Positions 44,901-57,200 of a stretch of 64,000 nucleotides of DNA are shown here, piece by piece; within the stretch, counting starts at the first letter, position 1; every line of letters starts with the position of its first letter. Position numbers and translations under genes: made by a program. Source of the DNA: Paragorgia papillata (taxonomy: Eukaryota > Cnidaria > Anthozoa > Scleralcyonacea > Coralliidae); NCBI GenBank assembly GCA_035771165.1, contig JAWNZC010000469.1, positions 2,531,001-2,595,000 on the forward strand, given 5' to 3'. The notes below the pieces were generated by a model. That model did not search any database. It had not been told where the DNA came from and saw only the letters and a list, made by a program, of their open reading frames with translations.

Positions 44901-46774
44901 ACTCTGTTTTATAGTATTGTGTTCAAACGTTTTTGAACAATTTTGAATTTAAGAACATACCTTCCCAGTTCTGGTCTGTATATCCACCAAAAATATACTC
45001 GCCGACTTTCACTAAAGTCACTGTAGGTCCCTTATTGTCACAACATCTGTGAAAATCTTGTGCACTCCATCCATCTCTACCAGCTCGATAACAAAGACGC
45101 CATTGAAATTGATCACCCAACCACTTTTCCATTTGTTTGCCATATTCAAAATGACCATTCAAAATAATTGAGGTATTACATAATTCACAAGGAACTGCTG
45201 CAGGACGACATGCTAGATAAGAAAGAAAATTACATATGATTAACCCATTCCTCATTCCTGCCTGAGCTGGCCAATTTCAGTGCTAAAGGGCGGTGCCCTG
45301 TTTAGTGACGTCATAAACTCTTCATCAAAAACGTCGCGTTAAAAAATGTCACTTTATGCTATGGACTCTGCGTGAGCGAGCGATGAACCAGCGAACTCGC
45401 AGACACAATCTCCGAGGCGAAGCGTTAATAAACAAAGCGTTAATAATTAGCCTTGCGTGCAGACTCTACTGTTTATATTCAATGATGTAGTTTGGACGCA
45501 GCTATATATACTAGGCTAGGAGCGCAGCTAACACCTAGAGAAATACCTCAGACCTTGTGAAGGTTTTATCTGGGGTTGAATCAACTACCTGTACCATCTA
45601 CCTTTAGTTAATTTTTATTTCTTTTTAGTTATATAAATCTTACCAACTTTTCCCAGTTTATCCAAGAACGTCGTAACATCATTGTCGTTGATTGGGGTGC
45701 TTTGATATTCAATGTTGCCATCATGAACAGGTTTCATACTCCATGGTCGTTCTTGTTTCATTCTTTCTATATTCTCTTCAATCATCTTTTGCGACGAAAG
45801 GATTTCTTCATCGTTGCCTTTCTCAAGAAGGTTCTTGGCTAGATTGAAAGAACCTTTTACTTTATCCACGTGACGTTTCACTTCGGTTTCTTGTTCCACA
45901 AGTGGTTCGTGAGTTTCTTTGTATTTCTTCTCCACTTCATTCATCATTAGTTTCGCTTTCTCTTCCAGCTTTTGGGTTAAGATTTTTAAAACTTCCTCTT
46001 TCTGCCGAGTGATGTCTTTCTTTGCTTTCTTTGTATTGTCTTCCAGAGACTGTTTGGTGTTTGATATCAACTCTAATGTGTCGTTGCCTTCCTTCAGACT
46101 TTCTTCTAAGATCGTACAACGCGATGCTAATACTTCTCTTTGCTTCTCAGCCACTTCGTCAACCGAGAGACATGAATGATTTTGCTTGATGTGATTCAAG
46201 AGCATACAATGACTACAGATCAGTTCTTTGCATGTCTCGCAATAGAACTTAAGGGTCTCGTTCTCATGTTTCTTGCAGTAAAGTTTTGCTCTGATCTTTC
46301 CTTTGTTCTCAGCTTGACTCAACTCGTTTATTGATAGCACAGTGTGTTTCTTGTGCGTTGGCCAGCTTTCATGAAATTCAAAACATTTCTCGCACATGAA
46401 CATCTCGCAAGTTGTACATCGACTAACGGCTGGCTCTTGGCAACGAGAACATTTAGAAAGCTTTGCTCGTCGTTGAATCGCCATGACGTCTAACATATTT
46501 CGGATAAAATGACTGCTCGCCATTCCTGCTACTTCATCTTTTGGTTTCAGATTAAATTGTGACCGACATGTCGGACAGTTGAATACTTCAATCTCTTTAC
46601 CAGCTGCTTCCTCACGATGGCGTTTTACAAACTTCTCTAAACAGATTTTGCAAAACGAGTGTAAGCAAGGCATTAATGTTCGTGGTTCGTTCAAAGTTTC
46701 TAAGCAAATGGAACATGTGAGTAAGGATTCTAGTTGAATCAACTGGAACGGCGGTCGGTTGAAGAAGTAGCCAT

Positions 46775-47430
46775 TGTAGACAACGTTTTGTTCAAAAAGT
46801 GTAGTAGTTTCGTGTGTTGATACTCAGTTTATAGTTAAACTGCAATGCCGACGGAAAGCGAAAGTGTTGGAAGTCGTTGTCTCTGAATTCTCAGTAAATG
46901 GTAATACGATTCTTGGTAAACTATCAAATATCCTGCTGTGATTGGTTTGCTATTTCGATATTCCTGTTTATATTTGCATCTTTTTAACTATACACTCAGC
47001 CTGGAGTACAATATATAGACTAGAGAACATCGCTTGCTTTTGCCAAGGAGCAAAACAGCCGAAACTGACGTGAATTCCTTGCATAACGAATTAAATCTTA
47101 TTTATACATCATGGTGACACATGAAAAGTATTTTTACTGTTGCGTTTACACTTTTGATCAATTCTAGCATTTTCAAAATTATTAATCTCTTGGAAAACCA
47201 CGTGGTGAATATGTTGGGCTATTGTGATGTCACGAGCATTTCCGAGCCAACGATTACAAATAGCTTTGGTTAGCTTTGCAAACTGTTGAAATGAGAAAGA
47301 GGCGCTGCCATACGACACAGTTCAGACCATGGATCCCAGCTAAGCCCTAGCCGTTGATTTTACGGAGGGAGGAAAACCGTAGCCTGCGAATACAGCCGCC
47401 TCACATCGACTAAAGTCTACTCACATGAGT
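46775..47430. other. 5' flank of gene 5
   Basis: Diverged from the flanks of genes 1 and 2. Short matches remain around TATCCTGCTGTGATTGG (46927) and TTATACATCATGGTGACACA (47101). No gene is recognised. Confidence 0.5.
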
Positions 47431-47447
47431 CCCAAGCTCGAGAACGG

Positions 47448-47530
47448 GGCTGTTCCCAGACGGTCATCCATCCATCCAAGTACTAACCCCGTCCAACCGG
47501 GCTTAACTATTGGTGAGAGGCAGCGCCCTA
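47448..47530 (-). mobile_element. 5S rRNA-like fragment (SINE3-type or 5S pseudogene)
   Basis: On the minus strand, GGGGTTAGTACTTGGATGG, a duplicated ATGG and GACCGTCTGGGAA follow the internal-promoter (box C) half of eukaryotic 5S rRNA. The 5' half of 5S is not recognisable. A 5S-derived SINE or a decayed 5S copy are both possible. Confidence 0.55.
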
Positions 47531-47946
47531 ACAGCACACGTCATCCGTGCTCCCTGTTTTCACTTTGCTCTGTAATACATAACCTGATGCAAACACTCGT
47601 GTAATAAGTTTGGTAGAATTCGAACTTTCGAAGGTGCTTATGTAAATTGTTGAATTCGTTGTTGTCGTCATCGTTTTCTAGTTATAAAACATGACAAGTA
47701 CACTGTGGAAGCATAACAAGAATTAGAATTATTTACATTGAATGCGTTTCTTTTACATTCCTTCGTTACATCATGATTGGTCAGATTAACCTAAATATGT
47801 TTCCATATATGGTAACAGGAAGTTTGTTGCATAGTCATAATAATACATAATAATATCCAGCATAACTAATCTTAAAGTTACATTCTTATATTAAACAACA
47901 ATGTTTATACAGTTAAGAGCATTACTTAACAAAATAAAACCCATGC

Positions 47947-48139
47947 GTGGGGTGTTGGTGGCACAGTGGTTAGCGCACGTGCCTTTCACCTCTGCGACCA
48001 GAGTTTGATTCCTGCTCAGTTCAGTTATCTGATTAAAATTTCACCTTGGCCGCATGTGAGAAGAGTGTTTCTAGTTTGACTCTACCAAACACCACCAGGT
48101 TTCCTCCGGGCAACTCCGGTTCCTCCTGTAGTAACACTG
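47947..48139 (+). mobile_element. tRNA-derived SINE
   Basis: The A box lies in GTGGCACAGTGGTTAGCGC and the B box in GAGTTTGATTCC, about 35 bp apart, as in a tRNA pol III promoter. A body with TTTCCTCCGGGCAACTCCGG follows, and the element ends GTAGTAACACT. It abuts and truncates the gene 6 coding exon. Confidence 0.8.
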
Positions 48140-48215
48140 TTTCTAAGCAAATTGGACATGTCAGTAAGGATTCTAGTTGATCAACTGGAACGGCGTCGGT
48201 TGAAGAAGTAGCCAT
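48140..48215 (-). pseudogene. RING array gene 6, 5' stub
   Basis: The ATG at 48215 is followed by about 25 codons of the family (MATSSTDAVPVDQLESLLTC, then PICLETV). The first RING Cys pair is present. The frame then runs into the SINE, and the rest of exon 1 is not found beyond it. Its 5' flank is intact and of the gene 1/2 type. Confidence 0.85.
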
Positions 48216-48784
48216 TGTAGACAACGTTTTCTTCAAAAAGTGTAGTAGTTTCTTGTAAACTTAATCAGCAAGAGAAACTCGAAATCGTTTGACTCACTTC
48301 AGGTCTTGGAGATCTTTCTTTCGGTTTCACAATAGTCAATTCTCAGTAAATGGTAATATGATTCCTTATTTCACGCTAAACTATGTAATATCCTGCTGTG
48401 ATTGGTATTTCCGGTATATATATCCATATTCTTATATGGCCTAATATTATTTCGTTGGAGGAGTCCGCCCTGGCCTGCACCACATGCATACCAGTACATG
48501 CGTATTAAACAGTACCTAGCAACGCGATTAGGTACAAAAGCTTTCTTTTTATCTTAATTTAACGTGTAAAGCAAGGCGATATAACACAAGAGGTTTTATT
48601 TACATGTGCGATTACACTTAAAGATGCATTCAACGATGTGATTTATTCCTGCATTTCATTATGTTAAACACCGCTAATGCCAATATATCCGGTCTCACAA
48701 TACCTGGGGGGGGGGGGGGTATTAAACGAACGAACAAACGAATTAAATCTTATTACATCATGGTAACACACTGTAGGTAACCTA
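48216..48784 (-). promoter_or_regulatory. 5' flank of gene 6 stub
   Basis: Nearly identical to 22498-23080, including the TATA-like and CCATATTCTTATATGG elements and a 14-G run at 48706-48719. Confidence 0.5.
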
Positions 48785-49604
48785 CTGTTGCGACCACCAC
48801 CATTACCATCACCACCATTACCACCACCAGCACTATTACCACCACTACTATTGCCGCCACCACTATTGCCACCATAGAACCATCACCACCACCATTACCA
48901 CTACCACTATTACCACCACCATTACAACCACTATTACCACCACCATTACCACCACTATTACCACCACCATTACCACCCCCATTAGCACCACCACCTCCAT
49001 TACCACCACCATTACCACCACCATTACCACCACCATTACCACGACTATTACCACCACCATTACCACCACCACCACCATTACCACCACTATTACCACCCCC
49101 ATTACCACCACCACCACCACCATTACCACCACTATTACCACCCCCATTACCACCACCTTTACCACAACTATTCCACCACCATTACCACCACCATTATACC
49201 ACCACCATTACCACCACCACCACCACCACCATTACCACCACTATTACCACCACCATTACCACGACTATTACCACCACCATTACCACCACTTTTACCACCA
49301 CCATTACCATCACTATTACCACCACCATTACCACCACTATTACCACCACCATTACCACCACCACTATTACCACCACCATTACCACCATTACCACCACTAT
49401 TACTACCACCATTACCACCACCATTACCACCACCATTACCATTACCACCACTATTACTACCACTTTTACCACCACTATTACCACCACCATTACCACCACC
49501 ATTACCAACACCATTACCACCACCACCACCGTTACCAGCACTATTACCACCACCATTACCATGACTATTACCACCACCATTACCACCACCACCACCATTA
49601 CTAT
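48785..49604. repeat. CCACCATTA microsatellite, left of gypsy copy 2
   Basis: A shorter version of 23290-26085. It starts with the same TTACCATCACCACCATTACC blocks and ends with the same words at the LTR. Confidence 0.95.
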
Positions 49605-49785
49605 TGTGTCTTAACTTTTATTCAACAATCACTTAGTATTTAATCCTCTCGCTCGTAATATCTAAACTCAACTAAAAGGCTTGTCTACAAACTGAAAACC
49701 TATATCTAATACTTAATTAGAAATCACACCATAATCCTTAATCGTGTCCGTTTCCATAATTAGTTAATCACATTAAATCACAACA
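49605..49785 (-). repeat. 3' LTR of gypsy copy 2
   Basis: 181 bp, TG...CA, essentially identical to the other three LTRs. Confidence 0.95.
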
Positions 49786-49849
49786 TCTCCCTTTACCACT
49801 GAATATAATATCTATAATCTAAATATAAAAGACCAGGCTTATTGTCAAT

Positions 49850-51235
49850 GTAATTACGCTTCAAATAACATGTTAAACTTAGCGCGCGTCAAAATGTTTA
49901 ATTGTCCGATTTCCAAAGAAATCAGGTCGACGTCGATTTCTCCGTGGATATCTTTGCTGGGCTTCGGGTGTTTCGTCTAGCACTGGCTGAGGTCGATCTC
50001 GTTGGAATTCCTCATCTTCGTCGTCTGCACTTTCGCCGTGTGATCATCGTCGTCGTTGGCAATTCCATCAAACTTTTTGAAATGCGAGATGTGCCTTGTA
50101 ATACGCTTGCCAGCTCTCTCAGCAGTGACAGAAGAACCGCTTATTACCACCACTTTATAAGGTCGAGGATCGTAATATGTTGAAAACTTATTCTTCTTGG
50201 CTTGTTGAACAAGAACAGTATCACCAACGATAACGCTCGATGGTTTTACTCGTCTTTTCTTGTCAACTTAAAGTTTCGTTTTTCGTTTCTTTTCTTCACA
50301 CCTCTCTTGGATCTTTTGCTGGGTCTCTGTCGAGTCAGCGCTTTTAGGAATAACTGTAGGTATTCCACTGCGAATAACACGACGGAACAACAATTCTGCT
50401 GGGGCTACACCAGTCGTTGTGTGCGGCGTTGAACGATAGCTTAATAGAAACTTATAGATAGTTCGATGCCAATCTTCTCCTTGTAGTTTTGCAGCTCGAA
50501 TGGCTTTGTTCAAAGGCTTCATGAATGATTCCACCTGCCCATTTGCTTGAGGCCAAAGCGGAGTTACCCTGTGGTGTTTAATGCCGTTGTCTTCGAAATA
50601 CACGTGAAGTTCATGGCTTTGAAATGGAGGGCCATTGTCAGAAGTGATCTTATCCGGCATACCGTGGGTGGCAAATATTCTGTCCATTTTGGATATCACC
50701 ATTGATGCTGTTGTGGATTTCATGATGTCGACTTCGGGGAACTTTGAATAAGTGTCGATGAGCACTAACAGCATTTCCCCTGTGGGAAACGGACCACAGA
50801 AATCCATATGGAGATGGCTCCATGGTTTCGTAGGGGTTTCTGTGATGTGTTGTGGTGGAGTAGCTGTGGTCATTGCTTGACACGCGAGACATGTTTTGCA
50901 AGAGTTTCGACATCTTTGTCAATATTTGGCCACCAGACTTTGGTTCTGAGGAGTTGTTTTGTTTTCACCACCCCTTGGTGTCCTTGGTGGGCTAGTTTCA
51001 GGGTTTTTTGTTCGGAGTGTGGAAGGCATAACGATACGGTTTTCGCGTAGGAGGACGCCGTTTGCTGTAACCGATAACTCATGGCGTAGCTTGTAAAATG
51101 ATTTAGTGTTATTGTTCCGCCATTTGTCTGTCTGAAATGCTTGGATGACTGCGCATAACTCGGTATCATTCGCGGTTTCTGCCTCGATTTCTGCTAGTGT
51201 CATAGCTTTGGGTACTGCGTTCGCTGCCACAAAAT
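49850..51235 (-). pseudogene. gypsy copy 2 integrase region
   Basis: Carries the HQGHQG zinc-binding half, MDFCGPFPTGEM, SDNGPPFQSHE and NGQVESF core motifs. Frame changes near 50890, 50855 and 50270, and a short 3' end, break it. The equivalent frame in copy 1 is open. Confidence 0.85.
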
Positions 51236-53189
51236 TCACATATTGGTCAGCAACGTTGTCTTTCGTCTTACGGGTGGGCAAAGGCATGCGTGAGAAAATA
51301 TCAGCAGGGTTTCCTTCACCTGTTCTATAGCAAACTTTGAAATCATACTGCTGGAGGCGAAGAACCCATCTTTCAATCCTGGCTGGTGGTTTTGACGTAG
51401 GTGAGAAAAGTATCTCGAGAGCTTTATGGTCGGTAAACAGTTTGGAATGTTGTACCAATGAGGTACATGTGAAAGCGTTCGCAGCCCCAAACCAAAGCCA
51501 AAGCTTTCGCGTTCGGTTTGCGAATAACGCTGCTCCGTTGGAGTGAGTGAGCGACTAGCGAAGGCGACGTTGTGAACTGCACCATCTGGGTCGATGTTTT
51601 GCAAGAATGGCACCAAGACCATACGGACTGGCATCGACTGTGAGCTGCGTTTCGTGGTGCGGATTATAGTAGGCCATAATGCAATCTTCAGCAAGCGCTG
51701 TTTTTACTTTGTCGAAGGCCGTTTGGTGGGCGGAAGTCCAACACCACTGGACTCCTTTCCGGGTCAGATGACGTAAGGGCATGGTGATGGTGGCGAAGTC
51801 ACGCAAAAATCTTGCACAATAATTTGCGAGACCAAGAAAACTGCGCAGCTGCTGGACGGTTTGGGGCACTTGGGTGTGTTGTAAGGCGGCAATCTTCTGT
51901 GGGTCGGCTTGTAGACCATCTTTTGTCAGGATATAGCCATAGAACCACAACGATTCTTGTCGGAAAAGGCACTTGTCGGAATTAACGGTTAATCCTTTTA
52001 CTTGCAAACGGGAAATTAGAGCATATAATCGTTCATCATGTTCTTTTTCGGTTCTCCCCCATACGATGATGTCGTCAGCAATGTTTCGAGTGCCTTCTAG
52101 ACCACGTAACGCATTCTGAATGGCATTTTGAAACACTTCGCTGGCGGAATTGATGCCGAATGGGAGACGTTTATAGCGGTATATATAGTCCTCGATGAGT
52201 GGTAAAAGTCGTAACAGATCTTGCGGCTTGTGTGAGTGGGATTTGATGGTACCCAGCGCGAAGGTCGAGTTTGCTGAACTTCTGCGCGCCATTCAGGGCT
52301 TCGAGGAGTTCCTCAATGGTCGGAATGGGATGACGTTCGCGTTTAATTGCCGTGTTGACTTGACGGTAATCTCCACAAACACGCACTTCCGAGGGATTAT
52401 AAGGTTTTGGCGCGACAACTAATCCACTTACCCAATCAGTGCTTTCATCTTGCACTGGCTCGATAATGTCCTTTGCGATATAATCTTCAATCCAGCTATC
52501 CAGTTGCTTGCGCAAATGAAACGGTGTGCGACGATAAACTTGCGAGACAGGGGGAACTTGGGTATCTACATGAAGCGTTTGTTCATAGTCTTTGAGCTTC
52601 CCAATGCCATCAAAAACTTGCGGATATTTTTTACGTAGGTCTGCCTCGATCTGACTGTGTGCCCCTGATTTTGGTATTTTGGAAGCGTAATTGATCTTCG
52701 ACGGTGGTAAAGTTTGCTTCGGTTTGTTATTAGGGTAACCGGCTGTTGGCATGGACGACGCTGTAGAGCTGGAAGGTCCAAGGGATTTAACAACGTGTAG
52801 GTTCAGCTGAAGAAGGCCGAGCTCGGAGGATGTAGCACAACTTAGTAGGGAACCAGTGTTGTCGCGTGTGACATAGAAAGTTGCAACAGTCATGCGCTTC
52901 TTTGTTTCGACAATTGTTTCAATTTTGCCACTTAAAGCGACGGGTGTTGTTGAGCCAAAAGCGTGTAGTTTGATTTTGGTCGGCTTTAAGATCACAGGTG
53001 CGTGTTGGTTGACAGCCTCGTAATCCTGGCGTGAGAGGATGTTGACTGATGCACCAGAATCAACGAGAACCTTGACCTTCGCTTTTCCTATCTTTACTGT
53101 AGAGAAGGGCGTAGACTTAGTGTTATTGGCTTGGTGGAATGTACCTTGTCCGTTCGCGGCCAGAACGATTTTCGGATGTTTGGACTTAA
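51236..53189 (-). pseudogene. gypsy copy 2 protease / RT / RNase H
   Basis: VLVDSGASVNIL protease, EVRVCGDYRQVNTAIKRERH and LDLRAGYHQIP of the RT, IADDIIVW palm and TVDASPYGLGAIL of RNase H are present. The frame from 53189 is open to about 52175, further than in copy 1. A TATATA-containing replacement near 52178-52185 and later indels break it. Confidence 0.85.
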
Positions 53190-53395
53190 ACACGGAACGA
53201 GCGCATAAGTAGCGTCTTAGCCCCTAAGACGCTCGCGTGATTAAAAATCTGATTGGCTCACAAAATAAGCGGGTATTATTTCAGTCTTCCGGTTCATCAA
53301 GGTAAAGCCCGCCAACAAAACAAATTGCGCCGTTTAGTTCGCCCAGCCATACAGTCAAGTTTCTTTTACTATTGGTTTGGTTTCGAAATTATTTT

Positions 53396-54016
53396 ATGAT
53401 GGCAGAAGACAACGCAAATGTCAAGGTGAGAATCAATAACTTTTATTATTTTCTACAATTCCTTTACTGTTTACAAAATATATAAATGATATGCATCGGC
53501 GATTCGGCGATTCGGCCCAACGAATTATGCTAATAATAATGCACATAACAAAACAAATATATACAATCTTAGGTGGTCGTTTCTATTCCTTCTTCCGAGC
53601 TTGAAGCACTGCGGTCATTTCTGGATTATACTGGAGGAGAAGTCCTGAAAGAAACAAGAATACGAAAACGAAAACGAGCAGACAGTGGTGGCGAAGGTCA
53701 AGACACATCAGAGAAAAATACAGGTAATAAAACATATTTGTGAAATATTTCAATTCAAAGTTATAAATTAATTAAACTTTCTTCTGCTATCTGTATAAAA
53801 ACAGAACGTTGCAAAGAATATAACCTGGGACGCTTACTGACTGACAACCCTGAAAATGGTTTGCAATCTCATTCGTCTGCAGCATGCGAGTATTGCTTGC
53901 AAAATCGTCAATTTTCTGATGGCGTATGGGCCACCACGTCTACAAAATATCGCCAAGCGTTACAAGAACTACCGAGAGTTCTACAAGCTCCTAAAGAACG
54001 TTGGTCTCTGGCATAA
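53396..54016 (+). CDS. Second, convergent spliced gene in the Kolobok-like element
   Basis: Exons 53396-53425, 53573-53723 and 53805-54016 join in phase to 130 residues: MMAEDNANVK, then SIPSSELEALRSFLDYTGGE, a basic RIRKRKR stretch, and ERCKEYNLGRLLTDN to a TAA. Donors are GTGAGA and GTAATA; acceptors are CTTAG and ACAG. The basic cluster could be a nuclear localisation signal. The ATG is within about 210 bp of the left end, so its promoter may be the terminal region. The third exon overlaps another open frame (53856-54170) with better protein character, so the true 3' half is uncertain. The function is unknown. Confidence 0.5.
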
Positions 54017-54170
54017 CCCATGTTATGTAAACAGGAAAAGTGAACTTGGTATATTTATTGACGATGTCAGAGAAGTTATGCCCAACTGTGTGGTAAATGA
54101 TGTCAGGAGAAGGTGGCCAAACCCTTCTGGAGTCCCATACAAAGGACATGTACCTACCTGTACCATATAG
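53856..54170 (+). CDS. Overlapping frame resembling the P2X7 C-terminal cytoplasmic domain
   Basis: An open frame of 104 residues contains KRYKNYREFYKLLKNVGLWH and DDVREVMPNCVVNDVRRRWP, then NPSGVPYKGH. The pattern 'basic, P-x-C-V/A-V, basic R-x-x-x-P, P-x-G-x-Y-x-G' recalls the end of the P2X7-type C-terminal domain found in many cnidarian proteins. No splice choice I tried links it in phase to the preceding exons, so either it uses its own ATG or a 1-nt shift separates it from them. The domain call is from memory of the family pattern and is tentative. Confidence 0.4.
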   Translation: MVCNLIRLQHASIACKIVNFLMAYGPPRLQNIAKRYKNYREFYKLLKNVGLWHNPCYVNRKSELGIFIDDVREVMPNCVVNDVRRRWPNPSGVPYKGHVPTCTI

Positions 54171-54253
54171 ATGATATGTACATACAAGAATAATATCTGC
54201 CAGTGTATATGTAATAACAGTAAACAATGAGCCCAGGGACACATATTTTATGC

Positions 54254-57200
54254 TTAAAAATTAATTGAAAAAAATGATGACCATATGTTATTCCTAAAAT
54301 GAAAAGTTTTTGGCTTCAAGATTCTGTAAGGTGCCACTCTGTCAGGTCTCTTTATACTCTGGTAAAACTTTGTAGAATATACTTCAAGGTCCACATTTTC
54401 ATTCTACAAACAACAATTTTTGAATGTATGTCAAATTAAACAATACATTAGAAACAAATAAACCTACAGGATACACATATAATTTATGAAAGTAAATATA
54501 ACATAAACAATATAGTAAATTAATAGTATATAGAAATTCAAATAGAATTACTATAGAAATACTATACCCAATCTAATATAGCAAGGTTGATTCTCATGTT
54601 ATATACTTCATCACTGAAATGAATTCTCTTCGGGGCGTACACAAGTATGACATTATGGAAGCTTTCTATGTAATAAGTGTCACGACACTGAAAGTACAGT
54701 ATAATTATCACAAGTTAGCATGAGTCCCAAGACACAAGTCAGTGTCCATTTTCTTACACCAAAACTTTGTGTACTACAGCTTGCATATACATGTATATAG
54801 TACTTCTACACAGACAGTTCACTTACAGTTGCAAAATCCTTTGCATTTTTGTAAATACTAGTGGATGTGATAGTCTCCATAAGTGCTTTAGCTGCTGCAG
54901 GACTTGTAATCACCCTTTTTGTTGGAACATAATCAGATTGGGTTTTGCATCTTGATTCTTCATTGCATTCTGCATGATTGCCCTATTATATAAAGAAATA
55001 CTCCTGCATGCAATCTCCAAAAAGATCAAAATAAAAAAAGTCAATAATGTAACACATGATAGGAAGCCATACATAAACCAACCTTGTAATGCTCAACTAT
55101 ATTTCTTAGACTTTTTTGAAGTTGTTCAGGGTCATTGTTACAATTTTTCATTGCATAGTAGAAGTGTGTCTTGACACCTTTTACTACAGCAAATATAGAA
55201 GAACCAGAATTATAAAGAAGTGTATGTAGTACTAATAGTGATATGCTTGCTACATTTTAGAGTTTTAAACAAACTGTATAGCCACTAGTGGTTGAAGATA
55301 ATCAGGGTCCCTGTTTCACAATACCTTTGTCTGACAGTTCACAAAACCATGTTTTCCCCTCATTTTTTAAGGCTCCCTTAGCCACTTTTGCTAAAGCCTT
55401 TTTTGCACCCTTTCCACCTATTAGCATAAGTTGTAGAATTACATGGTGATACAATATTGACATAAAAGGGTATAATTAATGAAAATATATTCCTCTTACC
55501 ATGCCATGTATCAAATGAATTAGTTATTCCACGAGAAACCAGCTCATTTTTAATTGATATCACAGTATCGTGGCTAACCTCACCAATTTTTAACTCTGAA
55601 AACATATAACAGAACATGTTATGTATCACTGCACATGACCATAACCCAATCCAAATGTATATTAAATAATCGGGGTTTTTTCATATTATCATTAGACAAT
55701 CATATGTCAGCCAGCCAGTTGATTGTACTTGTTATCTATTTTCTATACCTTCCTGTAGACCATCTATTAATGCAAGGCTCATAGGTTTTTCACGAGATTG
55801 TGCACTGGAAATGTCAGCTCTTGAGCAATTTGTCACACCAATTACTTTGTGATTCCTAAATTTTACACCAAAAAGATTCATTTTTAGCCACTCAAAACTG
55901 TTATCATCTGAACAATTCACCATTTATTTAGTAGATAATATATGTGCACTGTATAAAGACAAAGTAACACAGAAGGAAAGGAACAATCTGCTGTAATAAC
56001 AGAAGAAAGTTTGAAAAAGTATAACTTACGTCATACTGATAGCTGACACAGTTGTATGGTATGCAGCCCGAACTGAGTCATAACGAGCATCCAGCATCAC
56101 ACCCTATAATAATTATGGAGATGGAATTAAATACCATTCAACTTTATCTTTTGTCCAAACTATTCAATATTTTATTATTTGCCCAAACTAAAAGGCAATT
56201 ACCAGTTCATATAGTTAAATTAAAATATATATATAAATATACGTATAAAACAAATATTCACCTCTCCATTTTGCTTATATATATCATTGCCCTTTATTTC
56301 TTCAATCAATCCTGAACACTCATAGTCTGTTAAACCCTGCACAGCCTCTATATACTTCATTGAATGGTACACTATAGCAAAAAAATGCAAGTTTGTTAAA
56401 TTATGAATTAATTAATTTTAATATTATAGCTGCAGTTTTATTGCCTTACCATCAGAAATATAATGTTCGTTAACAAATCCAAGGTTAGCAGCTTGACAAA
56501 AGCTTTCATACTGTGATGGGAGCAAGCCAGCTGAAGTAAAACCATGAACTGCCCTGAACACATAAACAGACAAAATAATGTAGAATTAGGTATTGTGATA
56601 TATGGTTGGTTATCCTGGCCATGTCCCATATATATATAATATATACATGTATACATGATTATACATACATATATTTCTTATACACATGCAGGTGCATGTT
56701 TGGCTTGTTTCGCATGTGGGACAAGCTAAATTTTTCTGCTGAGTATTGAAAGCTGAGCTTTTAAATAAAAATCTGCCAACTTTCTGAAAATCTGCCAACT
56801 CAATGTGTGTCATGTGGCCACACATGCACCTGTACACCTAGTATGTATAATATTCGTATAATATATATATTATTAGTATACTATATAATACACCATAAAC
56901 ATTTGTACGCACCTGACATTCACATAATATTTTCCAGCTGATGGGTTGCTCATAATTGATGAAGAAAACCACTCAACAACATGTTTTTTGTCACATCCAA
57001 AAACCACCTTTACAGAATGATTATGCTTGGTCACTCTTTCAATTTTTATGCGAGATGCGTCAAATTTATTTCCACAATTACAAACATTTCCAGTATCAAT
57101 AAAGTATCGAAATAGTCGCTCCAAAGCCGTCCCACACACAAGATAAATTTCATCATTTTGTTTACAAACACTATGGAGTTGATACTTTGGGTTGAGTAAT

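Larger units (their letters stand above)
42377..46774 (-). pseudogene. RING / B-box / coiled-coil / TLDc array gene 5, N-terminal frameshifts
   Basis: Exons 45644-46774, 44961-45212 and 42377-42696 carry proper splice sites and a TGA. Two single-base insertions just after the ATG (GACCGCC for GACGCC, GATTCAA for GATCAA, against the gene 6 stub) put a stop within about a dozen codons. From IQLESLLTCSIC on, the frame is open and keeps all RING and B-box ligands. The RING/B-box part is almost identical to genes 1 and 2 up to SVDEVAEKQRE. The coiled coil then diverges sharply (VLASRCTILEESLKEGNDTL). Exon 3 is longer (320 nt) because the TLDc loop reads YGPTFGGGYGGCDFLISD. It is a pseudogene, or a functional gene with assembly errors; a start downstream of the RING is unlikely. 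Intron 1 is short and lacks the LINE. Confidence 0.75.
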
